Shown: in pieces, positions 49,672-61,489 of the stretch
Layout of the letters: each line of letters begins with the position of its first letter
Numbering within the stretch: the first letter of the stretch is position 1
NCBI GenBank assembly: GCA_030068075.1
Contig: CM057826.1
Span: 112,802,746-112,866,745 of the forward strand
DNA: 64,000 nt
Origin: Paguma larvata
Lineage: Eukaryota; Chordata; Mammalia; Carnivora; Viverridae
Reading direction: 5' to 3'
The notes under the pieces: generated by a model
What the model was told of the DNA's origin: nothing
Databases searched by the model: none
The model's input: the letters and a program-made list of their open reading frames with translations, nothing else
Program-made: the position numbers and the translations under genes

Positions 49672-50099
49672 AAATCTGAAGGCTTCTTTTTTCTGAATGC
49701 ACACTCTGAATGTAGAGGCTGCTGCCACTAGGGAGTTAGACAGAAGGTCTGATAAGAGTTAGGATAACTTTGATGGAGCTCTTCTTGCCTTCATACTCAC
49801 CTGCAAACTCTAACCTAGTTCTAGAGTTCTCCCAAAGGCAGTTGGTCCGTATATTGGTAAGGTGCAACCTCCCTGGGGGAACGAGGTCCTGGACGTAGTT
49901 CCGCAGTCTTTCTGACGTCACGCTCAGGTGTTACCTGTTTTATGAAATAGAGATAATTTAATATAGGTAGAACTTTAAATAGCAGAGTGGCACATCTTAT
50001 CTTGGCCCCTCTCTCTATTCGAGGCTTAAAGAAGGCATCCCAGGCTCTGGCTTTCTCGTCTCTGTCTCTGCTGTCTGTGTCTCTCCCTCTGTAGTAATA

Positions 50100-50255
50100 G
50101 TGGCTAACATTTGATGAATGCTCGTTGTGTCGAGGAACAGTTCATATTCCCATTATGTGTATTAACTCATTTACTTCCCAAAATAGTTGTGAAAGGAAGA
50201 TACTATGATTGTTCCTATTTTTACACATGAGGAAACTGAGTTAAGAGAGTCTTAG
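50100..50255 (-). repeat. MIR, antisense
   Basis: 'tgtattaactcatttacttc' and 'tacacatgaggaaactgagt' run in reverse MIR order, directly before the duplicated segment. Confidence 0.7.
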
Positions 50256-50260
50256 TCTTA

Positions 50261-50554
50261 CAGCGCCATGTAGCATACTGTAGTTTCTACAATTTATTTA
50301 CTCATTCTGCAGAAAAATTACTTTTGCAAACATGGAATCACACTGTACATAGTGTTCTGACTTTTACATTAATTTAACATTAGATTTGGGACTGTCCTTA
50401 TTAAATGTGTCATTTTAAAATGACTTTATGGCTGTTTAGATGTATTCACTGGATAAAATTACTCTAGTGTGTTTTATTAAATGTCCGTGTTGGGCGTTTG
50501 CATTGTTTCTCGTTATTTGCTCTTATAAATAATGATGTGATGAAGTGAATGAAT
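50261..50554. repeat. Copy B of a 290-bp intronic duplication
   Basis: Closely matches 44341-44630 in direct orientation, for example 'gcagaaaaat' through 'catggaatcacactgtacat' and 'attactctagtgtgttttat' in both. Differences are scattered substitutions and a few short indels. Confidence 0.85.
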
Positions 50555-50752
50555 ATATTCATAATAATATGTATATATGTTTTCACTGCAATTAGTGAAG
50601 TTTATCTATTTTATGTTAAGAAGAACAAGATTTTAAAGACAGGGTACACATCTCCTGACTATCATAGTTTTATAATGGGATTATGTAGTCTTAGGTATGA
50701 CTAGACATCCTGTATTCTGCAGTTAGTTACACTTAGAATAATGCAGCCATAT

Positions 50753-50945
50753 ATTTTCTTTTTCCCTCTGCTGTATTGAGATATAACTGGCATATAACAT
50801 AGTATAAGTTTAAGGTATACAACATAATTTTATTTATGTATATAATGTAAAATGATTACCACAATGTGCGTCCATCACCTCTCATAGTTACAATTATTTT
50901 TGTGCGTAATGAGAAAATTAAAATTTACTCTTTTAGCAACATGTA
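50753..50945 (-). mobile_element. L1 3' UTR fragment, antisense
   Basis: 'tattgagatataactggcat' with 'taaggtatacaacataattt' and 'cttttagcaac' is the complement of an L1 3' UTR. Confidence 0.75.
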
Positions 50946-51005
50946 ACAAGTATTCCTTAACTTGAATAAAACAATTGCTTATATAAATTGTAAATCTCTT
51001 TTTAA

Positions 51006-51305
<300 letters not shown>

Positions 51306-51624
51306 TGAACCAACATAAATTTTAAGAAATCATGAAAATTTCCATTGGGTTATTTGAATAAGGCTCCTGAGCAAACATCATGAGAAAAAAATACAATTAA
51401 TAAATGAACTAAAAAAAAATAAATAGATGCAAAAATAATGATTTTTGCTAATTATTGCATACATTCAAATCAAAGTAAAACTTAAGGGCCGTTTGTGACC
51501 CATTAAATTAAAATTATGCCAGTGAAGAATATGTAATAATATGGAGAATTAAGAGATATAGTCAGAATGAGTAATTATATTTTCAGTGTATTCAGTATGA
51601 TGACACCCATTTAGCAAATGAGAT

Positions 51625-51765
51625 AATAGCTAATATTTATGGAGCACGTAGTATGAACTCTGCACTGTAAAAAAGTTTTTATTTATTATCTCATTTAATA
51701 CAAACCTTTGAAGTAGCTGTTTTTGTTGTTCTGACATTATGGACGAGGAAGATAGAGACCTCGAG
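51625..51765 (-). repeat. MIR-like, antisense
   Basis: 'gctaatatttatggagcacg' and 'ttattatctcatttaataca' with 'tggacgaggaagatagagac' fit a reverse MIR. Confidence 0.55.
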
Positions 51766-52077
51766 CTCCTGGTTGTCACTTCCTGTGGTTTTCAAATTCT
51801 TTGGGAGTTTAGGGTTCCATGAAGGTGACTTAGAGACCACCTTAGAGTCTAAGGTCGGTACCCTGTTTTAAATGGAACTATTCTATTTTTAATCTCTCTC
51901 CTATAGAGAGATTTATATGTCCCATTTTCTTGCCTTCACAATATTATTTTCAAAACGCCTTTAGGGTAAAGTCTATTCCTTATGCAATATGATATGCTTA
52001 TTACAGGTGTTCTGAAGTATTGAGAAATTATTATTTAATTTTTATTAACTTGTTTTATGTATAATTTTGTACTTAAA

Positions 52078-52165
52078 ATTTTTTTTTAATGTTTACTTAT
52101 TTTTGAGAGAAATAGTGCGAACAGGGGAGGGGCAGAGAGAGAGGGAGACATAGAATCTGAAGTTC
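52078..52165 (-). mobile_element. Truncated carnivore SINE, antisense
   Basis: Tail and GA-rich body ('tttttttttaatgtttactt', 'aacaggggaggggcagagag', 'agaatctgaag') are present, but the tRNA head is absent. Confidence 0.85.
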
Positions 52166-52169
52166 ATTT

Positions 52170-52251
52170 GTGAAAACCATTTTGTGGATCACACAAACAC
52201 TGGTGGCGGACTGGATTTGGCCTGTGGGCTGTATAGTTTGCCAGCCCCTGC
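52170..52251 (+). mobile_element. hAT-type transposon 3' end
   Basis: 'gactggatttggcctgtggg' and 'tagtttgccagcccctg' match the 3' end of the same hAT element seen at 32018-32223, here in the opposite orientation. It abuts the truncated SINE. Confidence 0.6.
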
Positions 52252-52479
52252 TTTAGATAAATAAATATTCTTTGATTAATGCAGGTGGGTTTATATTCAA
52301 CCTGTCCATCAACCAGAACCTTGTAATGACTTTTCACCAGACAGTGGTTGTGTATATTCTGATCTTATGAGATGCATAAAGTAGACATTATTAGTCCCAT
52401 CGTATCGATGAGAAATGTCTTGAAAGAGATAAGTGCACCTAATATGTGGGTGGCTGCTTGTCCGCCTTTTTCTTACACG

Positions 52480-52645
52480 TGTATGTGGAGCACCTGCTTT
52501 GTGCTAGACATTGTGGTAAGCACTGGCTAAATGAATTTACTCAAGGTCACAGGCTAGCAAAAGGTGGAGTCTGGACTCATATTCCCATGTTTTACAACAA
52601 GTCTTACCCTTTGCCACTTTACTGTACAAGGTGTATTCAGATCAG
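52480..52645 (-). repeat. MIR-like, antisense
   Basis: 'gcacctgctttgtgctagac' and 'ttactcaaggtcacaggcta' fit a reverse MIR with a central deletion. Confidence 0.6.
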
Positions 52646-52649
52646 TGAA

Positions 52650-53365
52650 GCAGATGTTTTGCCTGCTTAGCACCGTGCTGTGTATCAGATGCATTTATGT
52701 TGTAGACTTACTTTCTCTGTAGTTATTAGGACTCTTTGGTTGTAAGTAATAGAAACTACTTTAGGCTAACTCATTCATTGTAAGGGTACAAGGGTGCTGA
52801 GGGAGGCAGTCTTCAGAATGGTCTGCCCTGGGACTGAGAGCTGCCAGGAACCCAGATAGTTTTCCTTTTTCAGCACTTGTCTATAAGAAAATGCACTTGT
52901 TGTATTCTCTTTCTCTCCTCCACAGACTGTATGGTATGATGTGTGCCTCCACAGTTCAGGTGTATGTGTATATAGAGTTTTGGCCAACCAGGAGACTGTC
53001 TGCTTATTTCATTCATTTCAAAATTCTTTGTTGGCATTTCATAGGTCAGGCATAGCCAGGAGGGTAGAAGTCAGGTTTTATGAATATGGCTTGTCCCAGG
53101 TCGTGACTGTGTGGATTGGGTGGGTTGTCATGTCCCAGGGAAAAGGGTGGTGGGATGGTAAATACTCCCAAGGGTTTCTGGCATAGTCTCACAGTAGATT
53201 GTATGTTCTTGATGGCAGAGAGGGAGTTTTGTGAATCTTAATCGCAGTTCCCCTGAACCCATCCTAGCTTGGGCAGTGCTTGTACATTCATGTGGAAATG
53301 AGTAGAAAGGAGATCGGATGCACAGCTCTATCTCATTTGGTTTCTGATGAGTATTGTCTGGAATT
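52650..53365. other. Intronic DNA, no gene seen
   Basis: Perhaps a decayed old repeat at 52735-53060, not identified. Confidence 0.35.
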
Positions 53366-53382
53366 CATCAAGTGGATTTAAA

Positions 53383-53578
53383 AATTGTTTTAAGTTTATT
53401 TACTTTGAGAGAAAGAGGGCTAGGGAGGGGCAGAGAGAGAGAGAGAGGGTGTCCCAAGCAACTTCCACACTTCCAACTCAGAGCCCAATACAGGGCTTGA
53501 ACTCAAGAATCGTGAGATTATGACCGGAGCTGAAATCTAGAGTTGGACGCTTAACGAACTGAGCCACCCAGGCGCCCC
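53383..53578 (-). mobile_element. Carnivore tRNA-Lys SINE, antisense
   Basis: Complement SINE with head 'gagccacccaggcgcccc'. The duplication aaRtggMtttaaa lies at 53370-53382 and 53579-53591 with two mismatches. Confidence 0.93.
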
Positions 53579-53599
53579 AAATGGCTTTAAATTTTTCCA

Positions 53600-54845
53600 G
53601 CGAGGAACCCAAGTAATTCCTGTGTTTTCTTTTGTTCAGAAGTAAGAACATATTTTTCCCTGCTGGGTTTTTGCCTTTTCTGGCTTTTCTCTCTCTCTCT
53701 TTTTTAAGAGGCTTAGTTTAATGAGTTAACTTTTCAATTTTAGGAGCCACTCGTGCTAAATGGTCTTTTACCTTTTATCCAAGTGGGGATGTTTTCCGGT
53801 ATCAGCCTGACTTCCTGATAAACCTTCACAGCTGAGCCTGCATAAGTGGCTTCTGTGGAAGTCATTGTGAGAGTGTTTTAGGTAACTTTATTTTCACTTT
53901 AGGACGTTATCCTGGGGGCTGTTTAGTGATGATATAGGTGGAATCTGATATCTGGATGTTTTTTTTTTTTTCCTAGAAAAAGCAAAATGAGACACTCATA
54001 AATTTAGTATCCTGGTGTTTGTAAATTAAAAGCTAGCCCTAGATATGGACCCCCAAGGTGAAGTCACTTGTATTTCTGTGCCTCTGGTGGCTCGTACAAT
54101 TGCTTTTCTCTCCTCCCTTCACTATCAAGGTGACTTGCAATTCAGGCAGTGACTTGCCTTCTGATACAAATGCTGAGTTTTCATGTATCACTTGGACCTC
54201 ACTTTTCTCTGAGGATGGAAGTATGTGGGCAGGAGAATGGGGTTTGCCCCCTAGTGGCCAACTCAACAACTATGCTTTTGAAATAGATGCCATTCTGAAC
54301 TTAGAGCCCACTAAAGCTTGTTGTCTTTGTAATGTGGCACAAATCACTTTATCCCCTGGTCCTATATGTACTTGTCAACACAGTGGGAACTTTAATGCCT
54401 TCCCAAAGGTACATATGAAAACTATGTTGGAAAGCTTTCAGTAGATTGAAGAACACAGGTCAAATATACGTAAGGTGTTATTTTTGTTTTCAAGAATTAA
54501 AAAAAAAAAATTCTACTTACCTGCTTCTTTTTCATACTTACTTTTTATAGTTGCTTGTTTTTTTTTCCCAAGCCCTTATGAACCCACAATAGATTTTAAA
54601 CTCAGAACTCTAGTTCCACAAGCACTTTGAGGATCACCTGTGTGCCAGGCATTGGGTAGGACACTAGAGACACAAGCAGGAATGAGACAATTCATAAGAG
54701 TGGAGGCTGTGCCTTATACAGCTTTATTTCACAGGTATCTAGCTCAGGGTGCAGAGCTTGACAGGCAGTGAATAAATATCTGCCGATGGTGAGAATTACT
54801 GAGCCCCTTTGCTGGTCAGTGCTCTGCACTACGATCAGTGCTGAG
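53600..54845. other. Intronic DNA, no gene seen
   Basis: The 128-codon frame at 54058-54444 on the + strand was checked. It has no homology I recognise and no splice context consistent with PRELID2. Confidence 0.4.
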
Positions 54846-54849
54846 AAGG

Positions 54850-55090
54850 ATATTCGTATAACAACTGATACTTACAAGAGCTTACTCAACACCACGCACT
54901 ACGCATGGTATACATTACCTTAATTACTTTTCTAAGCAAGTCTATGACATAGGAACTCTTATTCTTGTTTTATTCATGGGGAAACCGAGGTCTCAAATGA
55001 TAAAGCAGTTTTCTCAAGGTCACAGAATTCGTGGGTGGTGAACTTGGGATTTGCACCCAAATGTCTCTGTCTCCAGAGTGTACTGTTAAT
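54850..55090 (-). repeat. MIR, antisense
   Basis: 'taattacttttctaagcaag', 'tcatggggaaaccgaggtct' and 'tctcaaggtcacagaattcg' run in reverse MIR order. Confidence 0.75.
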
Positions 55091-55509
55091 GAATACCACA
55101 CTGCCACATCCACGAACTCTGCACTCAAGCAGCCGCTTGTGTGGGACTGGATGCGGCCTGCTTGATAGAGCCAGAGCAAGGAGGTGTGTGGTTTCCAGTA
55201 AGCATGGGGGAATGCAGATGCACGGAGCTCAGTTGCAGTGAAGAACTTGGAATGGGCTAGAGGAATGAGGGGCCATGATGTTGGTAGTTGAAAAGGTCTT
55301 GAATGGCTAGAGAGTGTCCTCCCTTCCGTTCAGAGCCACCAGCCTCTGGTTTTATCCAGACTGCACCTGGCCTAAATTCTGGAGGGTCATGTGGGTTTGA
55401 GGGTGTGTTTAACTGGTGTTCCTACCATTTTTACTATAATGATACATCCTTTTTTCTATTTTCATATGGACTCTGGATTCGTTGTTGTGCTATTTGATTT
55501 GAAAATATC

Positions 55510-56752
55510 TTTATATTACAAAAGAAAATTTCATTGGCATTTTTCACAGAAATAGAATAAACAGTCCTAAAATCTGTACGATATCAGAGAAGACCCCAGT
55601 TAGCCAAAGCAATCTTAAGAAAGAAGAGCTGAAGGCATTGTGCTCCCTGGTTTCAAACTATATTACAAAGCTGTAGTCATCAAAAGATTATGGTATTGCC
55701 TAAAAACAGACACAGATCAAAAGGGAAGAATAGAGAACCCAGAAATAATCCCATGCATATATGGTCACTTACTTTACAAAAGAGAAGCCATGAAGACAGT
55801 CTCTTCAACAAATAGTGTTGGGACAACTGGACAGCTACATGCAAAAGAATGAAACTGGACTATTTTCTTATACCATACACAAAACAATAGCAAAAAACCC
55901 CCAAACAAATGTTAAATAAAATGGTCAGAGGAACTGAATAGACATTTTTCCAAAGAATACATATAGATGGCTAACTGATGCATGTTGGCAAGAATGTGGA
56001 AAAAAAGGAACCCTCATGCACTATTGGTGGGCACGTAAGTTGGTGCAGCCACTATGGGAAACAGTATGGAGGCTTCTTAAAAAACTAAAAATAGAACCAC
56101 CATATGATCTAGCAATTCTACTTCTGGGCATTTATCCAAAGAAAATTCAAAAAGATAGGTATACCCCACATAAATAACACATTATTTACATTAGGCAATG
56201 TATAGACATGACCTAAATATCCACTGATGGATGAATGGATAAAAAAGATGTAAAGATGCACGTATGCACACACACACAGGAATATTACTCATCCATAAAA
56301 AAAAATGAAATCTTGCCATTTGCCACTTGCCACACACAACATGGATAGACCTTGAGGGTATCATGCTAAGGAAAATAAGTCAGAGGAATAAAAATACCAT
56401 ACGAGCTCACAGATACATAGAATCTAAAACAAAAACAAAAGCCAAGTTCATAGATACAGAGAGCAAATTGATGGTTGCCAAAGGCAGTTATAAGATAAAG
56501 AAGGTGTGGGGAAATAAACTACAGCTTGGTGACTAAAATTACTAATACCGTATTGCATGTGTGCAAGTTGCTGAGAGAGTGAATCTTTAAAGTTCTCATC
56601 ACAAGAAAAATGAATTCTGTAACTATGTATGGTGATGGATGTTAACTAGACTTACTGTGGTGATCATTTCACAATACATACAAATACTGAATAATTATGT
56701 TGTACACCTGAGACTAATATAATGTTGTGTGCCAGTTATACCTCAACAATAC
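55510..56752 (+). mobile_element. L1 3' part, sense, degenerate
   Basis: End-of-ORF2 and 3' UTR blocks run in order: 'caaagctgtagtcatcaaaa', 'actattggtgggcacgtaag', 'atgatctagcaattctactt', 'ccactgatggatgaatggat' and 'gttgtacacctgagactaat'. Several stops and deletions break the frame. Confidence 0.9.
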
Positions 56753-56759
56753 TTACACG

Positions 56760-57115
56760 TGAGGATGATTTTGGGAATGGTATGGCCGGCAGCATAGAAA
56801 AGATGAAATGGAAAATGTCATCCATCAGTTGGAAAGGTCAGGGAATCATGGATTCTCAGAATGGACCTTCACTTCCTGAGCTGCTGATCAAATCCAGGTT
56901 CAAGTGCTATGCACAAGACTTGCTGGCTCATACTCTCAGGGGCCCAACGGAGAACAGGCTCTTGAGTACCTGTGGTGATCTGCAAGTTTAGGAAGCAGGG
57001 TGTTAGAGAAAAGGAAGCATGAAATTTTAAGATGTTACTTGACTTGCCGAAATTGTGACTCAACAAGTAGAGGCAGACCTACAGAAAAGATCTCCCGATT
57101 TCCCCACTCCAAGTA
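56760..57115. other. Intronic DNA, no feature recognised
   Basis: Unique-looking sequence between two L1 fragments. Confidence 0.4.
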
Positions 57116-57119
57116 TTAA

Positions 57120-57675
57120 AAACTACATTAAAACTTTTTATTGTGGTAAAGTACATGTTACCTAAAAGTTACCATTTTAACTGTATTTAAGTCTACAGTC
57201 TGCCATCATTAAGTATAGTATAACCATCAATACCATGCATTTCCAGAACTTTTTATCTTCCTAAGTAATAACTCTGCAGCCATGAAATAGTAACTCCCCG
57301 TTCCTCTCTCTCCTAGTTCCTGGCATCCACCATTTTATTTTTTGTCTCTGTGAATTTGACTACTTTAGGTCCTTCATGTAAGTGGAATTGTACCATATTT
57401 GTGTTTTTGTGTCTGGCTTGTTTCACTGAGCATAGTGGTTTCAGGGTAATCGATGTTGTAGCTGGGTGGTATTCCATTGTGTGTGTATACCTCATCTTGT
57501 TTGTTCATTCATCTGTCAGTGGACGCTTGTTGTGTTCCACCTCTTGGCTATTGAGAATAATGCTGCCATGAATATGGGTGTATAAATATCTGTTCAAGTC
57601 TCTGCTCTCAATTCTTTTTCTGGATTATATGGTAATTCTGTGTTTAAATTTTTGAGAAACTGCTTAAAAGTTTGT
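57120..57675 (-). mobile_element. Old L1M 3' region, antisense
   Basis: 'taaagtacatgttacctaaa', 'acatgcatt'-like spacing, 'gtatt'-rich 'gggtggtattccattgtgtg' and 'ttgagaaactgcttaaaagt' are the complement of an L1M 3' UTR and ORF2 end. Confidence 0.8.
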
Positions 57676-57679
57676 TTTT

Positions 57680-59185
57680 GACATAGCTCTCTATCTTTGT
57701 CCATGGCAGCTATGGACTGTACCATTACTGTGTATTTTTCTCAAGTCTGCCCAGAAGAGTGGTGCTATATATACTATACTCTTGGCTGGTGACACTAGTG
57801 AGTGTGCCATATGGTGCTTTCCTCAGTCCGAGACCCACTCGGTTGTCTCCTGACTCTGCCTTTGTCTCTGTCTCTCTGCTGGAATCCCACGTTCCGGTGG
57901 ACAGTTTTGATCCATAATGGGGTGGATGGGTTGGAAGTGTTGAAAAGTCAGAAGTGTTGAAAAGTGCCAGGGACAAGTGTGCTCGATAGCAAGTACATAT
58001 GTTAATTTGCCTTGAGGTAAGCAAGCACATTCAAAAAACAGATCAAGGAAACAGAGAGAAAGATCTGAAGGGAAATAGGGTTTGGGGAAGTCTGAGTCAC
58101 ATGCGAGGCTTCATACACATTTCCGCAGCCTAGGAGAATGGCCAACGACTGTGAAGCAGAGCTGAGAGGAGCCCACGCCAGTCAAGTCCCACTTCAGGGA
58201 TCCTAAGAGAAGGAAACAGGAGAGAGATCAGGCTCTTCCCTGGGGCAGGTGTGCTCTCTGGTTCTGGGAAGGAAGCCCTTACAAGGGTCTTGGCTTTCAG
58301 CCTTTTCTTCATTATCGCCCACCCATTCCCAGGGAATCTTTTTAGACTTCTTTTTTTTCTATTTGCCCCCCTCCCCATGAGATATTAACACAATGGATAT
58401 ACTGATTATCTCTCTATAGTCTGTATGCCTTTTCTTTATACATAAAAAGTGTAAGATATATTTCACTCCCCAAAACACATTGTCACCTTGTGTTGATATG
58501 GTTCCCATTGAGAAAACATGCTTCATATGCACTAGGTATCACAATCTCCATCTCTCCAAAGTCAAACAATCACCAGCCCTCTGGCACCCAACCCCTAAAA
58601 TTCCAGACTAAAATTGAAAGAACTTTTTGGCGAATTTCCACGTGGTTCTTGCAGATTTCACATTCTACCCTTCTGGGAGAGGCTTAGGAGATAAGATGGG
58701 TGGTAATGCTCTTGTCATGCAAGTGTTCTTTCTTTAGCCCAGTTGTCTTTGCACTTGGAGACGAAGGTAAATGCTGTGGACATGCGGAGCTCTCGTTATG
58801 CACTCGCATAGAGGTTTTTTGGTATTTTGTTGTTTTTTTCTTTTTGAGTTTGAAATACATTTTCAGTGTGTAATAAAATAATTTGTTGTCTTAGCCACTC
58901 TCCTGGCAAGGCCCCATTATTCGTCCCATCATTATTCTTGTGTTGATTGAGAGGCTGAAGCCGAGAGAGACTAAATTCAACAGCATGTGAAATATTTGTC
59001 ACTGAAACAATGTGGGCAAGTTAAACAGTTTGAACATTGCTTTAAAGAAGGTCTGGCCTACACATGCTACAGCTAAAGATATCTGAACATGCTGTTTCCT
59101 TAGGGTGTTTATAAAAATCCATTTTAATAGTGGAATATAATTCTCTGAGACAGAAGATACTATTCTTGTGTATATACTGGTATAT
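57680..59185. other. Intronic DNA, no gene seen
   Basis: No recognised exon. Family-level repeat content is unclear. Confidence 0.4.
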
Positions 59186-59189
59186 ACAA

Positions 59190-59262
59190 GTGTGTGTGTG
59201 TGTGTGTGTATGTGTGTGTGTATCTCCAAACACACAGACACTGTACACAGTACACACACACT
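59190..59262. repeat. TG tract followed by AC-rich inverted tract
   Basis: TG units at about 59190-59221, a short spacer, then AC-rich sequence to 59262, giving an imperfect inverted repeat. Confidence 0.85.
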
Positions 59263-59337
59263 TGGAGGCACTATACATGTAGTCCAAATGGGCATTTGAA
59301 AAACATGGTTACTGTTTGGTTGCATCCTTTTTGCAAA

Positions 59338-59838
59338 CTGCATTAGTTACCTATGGCTATATAACAGATTACCCCAGCACTCCACAGCTTACAGCAACAC
59401 ATATTTGTTGTCTCTCACTTTCTATAGTGAGAGTCTATAGCATGCTTTAGTTGGGTCCTCTGCTTCAGGGTCTCACAAGGATATAATCAGTGTCTTGGCT
59501 GGGGCTGAGATCCCATCAGAAGGCTCTATGGGGAATATTCAGTTTGAGATATACTCACGTGGTTGCTGGTAGGATTCTGCCTGCCTCCCTGGGTTCCTTG
59601 ACATATGGGGCTCTCACAACATGGCACCAAGCAAGAGAAGGGGCAGGAGAGTGCTAGCAAGGCAAAGCTGTAGTTTCTGTTACCTGATCATAGAAGCGAC
59701 ACCTGTTTATTTTTCTGTATTGTGTTCATTAGGAGCAGGTCACTAGATGTAGCCTGCAGTCAAGGGAAGGGAATACACAAGGGCATAAATACCAAGAGGC
59801 AGGGATCACTGGGAGCAGTATGAGAACTGCCTACCATA
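59338..59838 (-). mobile_element. MLT1-type MaLR LTR, antisense
   Basis: 'cattagttacctatggctat', 'ttggctggggctgagatccc' and 'acatggcaccaagcaagaga' fit the complement of an MLT1 LTR of usual length. Confidence 0.65.
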
Positions 59839-59839
59839 C

Positions 59840-60740
59840 TGACCTCTGCTGATGCGTATGCCAAGTTGCATGCACAACCGTTAAATTCTTTTTGGTATGT
59901 ATTGGGAATTGATGATAATTAGAAGTCGGTAAGGGTTAGCTGCACCCTCACAACTTTCCTCCCAGCTTATAAAAATGTTCTGCAATGCATACAGACATTT
60001 AATTAATCATGTATTTATAAGTAGTTGCAAAATAGATGACCTGTTTTATGAGTTTGATTAAATCTCTGTCCTTTTGGGTGCTCTGGCCACAAATTGCATA
60101 AATAGCTCACTGAAGCAGAACTGACTCCATTCCAAAGGCAAGATTCGGCTGTTCTGAAGATAGCTTCAGGCAGCCAAACCTTCTGACCCAGTGGGTGGGC
60201 ATAGGACCATGCAGACATAAACTTTGGGTGCCATCCCTAAAGTTGGCTGGTGAAGGGCTTGCTGGATAGAATCTCAGGCCTTCATTGTGCAAAGCATGTA
60301 TCTCTGGAATTTTGAACAAATCCCTATATGTTAGGTTCCACTAATTAAATTAATGAGAGTCCATTTCTTACATCCACTAGGAAGCCACTAATTTTACCCG
60401 TGAAAAGGCACAATTTATGCCAATTATCCAAGCCTCTGATGTTTCCAGGGATAACGGTAACTGACATTTCTGGAGAGTGAGTTTACTGATTAGAATGCTC
60501 ACAGCCAAACCCTCGAGCCTGAAGCTCGCATTAGGGCAGCTGACCGTACCTGATGTATAATGTGAACTAACACATGTACCATAATATTATATTGTATGTG
60601 CTGAAATATTTTGAAGCAAATTATAGCTATCCTAATAGTCATATACCAAATGTCAACTCCTGAACCCAGTATGTTTTCCCTTGGAGAGATTATTCAGTAT
60701 GAACCAGGGTTTCGGCTGTGTGTTTAACACAAGGATTGAA
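59840..60740. other. Intronic DNA, no feature recognised
   Basis: No gene or clear repeat. Confidence 0.4.
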
Positions 60741-60744
60741 AATG

Positions 60745-60910
60745 AAGCTTTAGAGAAGCGCCCTCTGGTCCATGATCTGGTTTTTTCACTTCCCGGAGGT
60801 CGCATTTCACATCTTGGGCCCTCAATTTTCTCATCTCTGAAATGGAATGATAGTAGTTGTACTTCACAGGGTTATTCTAAAGATGAAGTGAGGGCACATC
60901 TATGAAACAT
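60745..60910 (+). repeat. MIR-like
   Basis: 'ctcaattttctcatctctga' followed by 'gttattctaaagatgaagtg' fits a MIR core. Confidence 0.6.
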
Positions 60911-61099
60911 GGCTGACATGGAGGAACTCCAAGAATTATTAACATGAAGAGAAGTTGAACTACTTATCTGAACAAAAATTTTAGATTGTAGCATTATAGG
61001 TCAAGTTTGTGTGTTTCTTTTGAAAATTATTTTTTATCATTTTTTAAATCCATTGTTTTAATACTCAGTGCATCCATATTTAACATTTTGATTTAGTTC

Positions 61100-61485
61100 T
61101 TTCCATTTGTCTTTGTGTATGTTTGCTTATGTTTGGTAGTTTTTGAAAGACAAAATTGGGATTATTCTGTTTATTTAGCCCAACTTTTTCATTTATGGAC
61201 ATATTGTTAACATTTTCCTTGAAAACATAGTTTTGATGCCTTTGTAATATTCTCTTGGCATAAATGCCTTATTGTTGGTTTCTGGTTGTTTTATTTATTT
61301 ATTTATTTTTACCACTATAGATATTGTGGTAAATCCATGAGTACAAATACTTGTATTTCTCATCACTTCTGGGGTTAAAGAGGGTGCACATTTTTAAGAC
61401 CTTTGATGCAAATTGCTAAATTTCATTACGAAAAAGTTTTGCCACTTTGCAACTTCCACCACAAGCTAACTCTGGGTGTTACCAG
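61100..61485 (-). mobile_element. Old L1ME-like fragment, antisense
   Basis: 'catttatggacatattgtta', 'tattgttggtttctggttgt' and 'gatgcaaattgctaaatttc' fit the complement of an L1ME 3' region. Confidence 0.5.
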
Positions 61486-61489
61486 AGAT

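Noticed and set aside
54058..54444. 128-codon open frame in intron 5
   Set aside because: No homology recognised, no domain and no fit to PRELID2 splicing. Likely chance.
60440..60475. 'tttccag|ggataacgg' as the missing terminal PRELID2 exon
   Set aside because: The acceptor is plausible, but the frame from exon 5 reads a few residues to a stop with no match to the expected C-terminal tail.
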